Of a stretch of 64,000 nucleotides of DNA, positions 62,728 to 64,000 are shown piece after piece. The stretch comes from Bradyrhizobium manausense (GTDB lineage Bacteria; Pseudomonadota; Alphaproteobacteria; Rhizobiales; Xanthobacteraceae). The DNA lies in NCBI RefSeq assembly GCF_018129685.1, contig NZ_JAFCLG010000006.1:62001-126000 (forward strand). The letters are read 5' to 3'. Under the pieces are notes generated by a model that ran no database searches, had not been told where the DNA came from, and was given only the letters and a program-made list of their open reading frames with translations. The translations under genes were made by a program, and so were the position numbers. Within the stretch, counting starts at the first letter, position 1, and the number at the start of each line of letters is the position of its first letter.

Positions 62728-63269
62728 GATACGCACCAACTCGTTTGGCTTCGCAGATAGCGGCTCCCCACCGCACGCTAGGCCGGTCCATGACCCGCCC
62801 GCAAACCTATAATTAATTATTGGTTAAGACACGGGATTAACGAGGAATCGGGTGCGGCGGAACGCCCGGAATGTCCGGGGCCGTAGCCTCTACCCCTCGC
62901 GTTGCCCGACAGGCAAAACACCCAGCTAAGGGTCATCTCGTATGTCTCGCGGCAACCTGGCCCAAGGAAGAGGGGCGTATCGCGATCGTCACGAACGCGG
63001 ACCGGGCGGCGGTGGACGCAGGCCACATCGGCGCGAAGGGTTTTGCAGGGCGGGCAACCATGCGAGCTACGGAAGCGCGGCGCCACCCACATACTCCGTC
63101 ATTGCGGAAGCAGCCGCGACCCCGCAATGACAAAACCGCGGATGCCGACCCTCCCCGTCACTTCTTCATGCCGATCAGTCCTTGTAACAAAACCGTCACA
63201 CAGCAAAACTAAACGATTGCCGGGGGCCGCGGTTCGGCGGCCAAGCCGCCTCACCGTTAGGAGAATTTG
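62728..63269. repeat. gene-poor gap with REP-like sequence
   Basis: No credible gene is found in these 542 bases. The part from about 62890 to 63140 reads like a dispersed noncoding sequence of bradyrhizobia (blocks such as GAAGAGGGGCGTATCGCGAT and CGTCACGAACGCGG). It ends in an inverted repeat GTCATTGCGG (63098-63107) / CCGCAATGAC (63122-63131). The last 25 bases hold the GGAG ribosome-binding site for the next gene. Confidence 0.5.
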
Positions 63270-64000
63270 ATGCGACGTTCACTGGTGTTGCTGTCCGCCG
63301 GGCTGACAGTCCTTTCGACCGGACTCGCCTCCGCCCAGAACAACACGCCCCGCAACCTGATCCTGTTCATTCCCGACGGGCTGCGCGCGCTGAAGGTCAC
63401 CCCCGCGACGGCACCCGCCATGGCCGAGGTCCGCGACAAGGGCGTCAACTTCAAGAACTCGCACTCGCTGTTCCCGACCTTCACCATGGCCAACGGTTCG
63501 GCGATGTCGACCGGTCATTATCTCGGCGACACCGGCGTGTTCTCCAACACGATCTGGACCAACTACACCTCGGCGCCCGCCGGCGACACCGTGGTCCCCT
63601 TCATCGAGAACGACGCCGTGCTCGGCGACATCGACGAGCATTTCAAGGGCGATTATCTCAACGAAGAGACCGTCTTGAAGATGGCGCGCGACAAGGGCCT
63701 CAGCACGGCGGCGATCGGCAAAGTCGGCCCGACCTACCAGTTCGACCACACCGACAAGCCCGAGAAGCCGGGCCAGCATTCGATCGTGATCGACGATGCC
63801 ACCGGCGGCAAGGCCGGCGTCGCGCTGTCTGACGAGATGAAGGACGCGCTGACCAAGGCTGGTCTTGCCCTCACCGCGCCCGGCCGCGGCGACAACGGCA
63901 AGGCGGGCGATGCCAAGACGCCCGGCACGACAACGGCCAACGTCACGCAGCAGGCCTATTTCGCCGACGTCGCCACCAAAGTCGTGCTGCCGATGTTCAA
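63270..64000 (+). CDS. exported alkaline phosphatase-superfamily phosphodiesterase/nucleotide pyrophosphatase (cut by window end)
   Basis: The first 243 codons are visible. The signal peptide is MRRSLVLLSAGLTVLSTGLA followed by SAQNNTPRNL. The type I phosphodiesterase fold starts LILFIPDGLRA, where Asp is a metal ligand, and the nucleophile Thr is probably in LFPTFTMANGSAMSTGHYLG. DATGGKAGVALSD and a Thr-rich region follow. The likely action is hydrolysis of phosphate diesters in the periplasm; the remaining metal ligands lie beyond the window. TAGGAG precedes the ATG. Confidence 0.87.
   Translation, partial: MRRSLVLLSAGLTVLSTGLASAQNNTPRNLILFIPDGLRALKVTPATAPAMAEVRDKGVNFKNSHSLFPTFTMANGSAMSTGHYLGDTGVFSNTIWTNYTSAPAGDTVVPFIENDAVLGDIDEHFKGDYLNEETVLKMARDKGLSTAAIGKVGPTYQFDHTDKPEKPGQHSIVIDDATGGKAGVALSDEMKDALTKAGLALTAPGRGDNGKAGDAKTPGTTTANVTQQAYFADVATKVVLPMF

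Overview
The window reads as chromosomal DNA of a high-G+C alphaproteobacterium of the Rhizobiales. Bradyrhizobium or a close relative is the best guess: phasin and ClpS lie close together, there is a MipZ division ATPase, many rhizobial DUF families (DUF1489, DUF599, DUF4166, BTLCP transglutaminase), and intergenic palindromic repeats of a type common in Bradyrhizobium. This assignment is inference from gene content. No complete insertion sequence, prophage or CRISPR array is visible.

Layout. 1-9.9 kb: clpS (cut by the window edge), a TadG-like von Willebrand protein, a phasin, a DacF-type D,D-carboxypeptidase with SPOR domain, a membrane J-domain protein, a TehA-type channel, a VWA protein, an exported alpha/beta hydrolase and mipZ. 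10-22.8 kb: a decayed panC remnant, DUF1489, a YidB-like protein, glutathione S-transferase, a TolA/TonB-like protein, aldo/keto reductase, XRE regulator, MgtE magnesium channel, two tandem polysaccharide deacetylases, a transglutaminase-like protease and an orphan transposase-OrfA-like HTH protein. 23-30 kb: tRNA-Leu(GAG), a stand-alone FliN-like protein, lipB, a minimal DnaB-type ATPase, tautomerase/LysR pair, and a tightly coupled four-gene operon (GbsR/MarR regulator, DUF4166, a membrane-domain/SDR fusion of the TIGR01777 family, a membrane protein).

30-36.8 kb is the most unusual region. A fused monoheme cytochrome-porin resembling Cyc2 leads an operon with an Omp25-like barrel protein and two diheme c4-like cytochromes. 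A third diheme cytochrome is divergent, a palindrome sits in the shared promoter region, a Crp/Fnr-family regulator follows, and a PAS hybrid histidine kinase lies on the other flank. Together they look like an electron conduit between the cell surface and the periplasm. No terminal reductase or oxidase is present, so substrate and direction are unknown.

36.8-46.1 kb: acylphosphatase coupled to a PEP-mutase/isocitrate-lyase family protein, the biotin-carrying alpha subunit of an acyl-CoA carboxylase, a zinc metallopeptidase, a large hybrid histidine kinase, a half-size EamA transporter and an ArsB/NhaD-type transporter. 46.1-51.5 kb: a sugar-acid locus (MFS transporter and GntR regulator, divergent from an enolase-superfamily dehydratase, a gluconate-5-dehydrogenase-like SDR and an idonate-5-dehydrogenase-like MDR). 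51.5-58.6 kb: an aromatic-degradation locus (extradiol dioxygenase, IclR regulator, P450, periplasmic binding protein, MhpA-like flavin hydroxylase, FAH-family hydrolase), with two near-identical repeats of about 104 bp at convergent gene ends. 58.6-64 kb: a seven-helix membrane protein, an ArsR/SRPBCC operon with paired palindromes, an SDR with an atypical active site, small hypothetical proteins, a repeat-rich gap, and the start of an exported phosphodiesterase cut by the window end.
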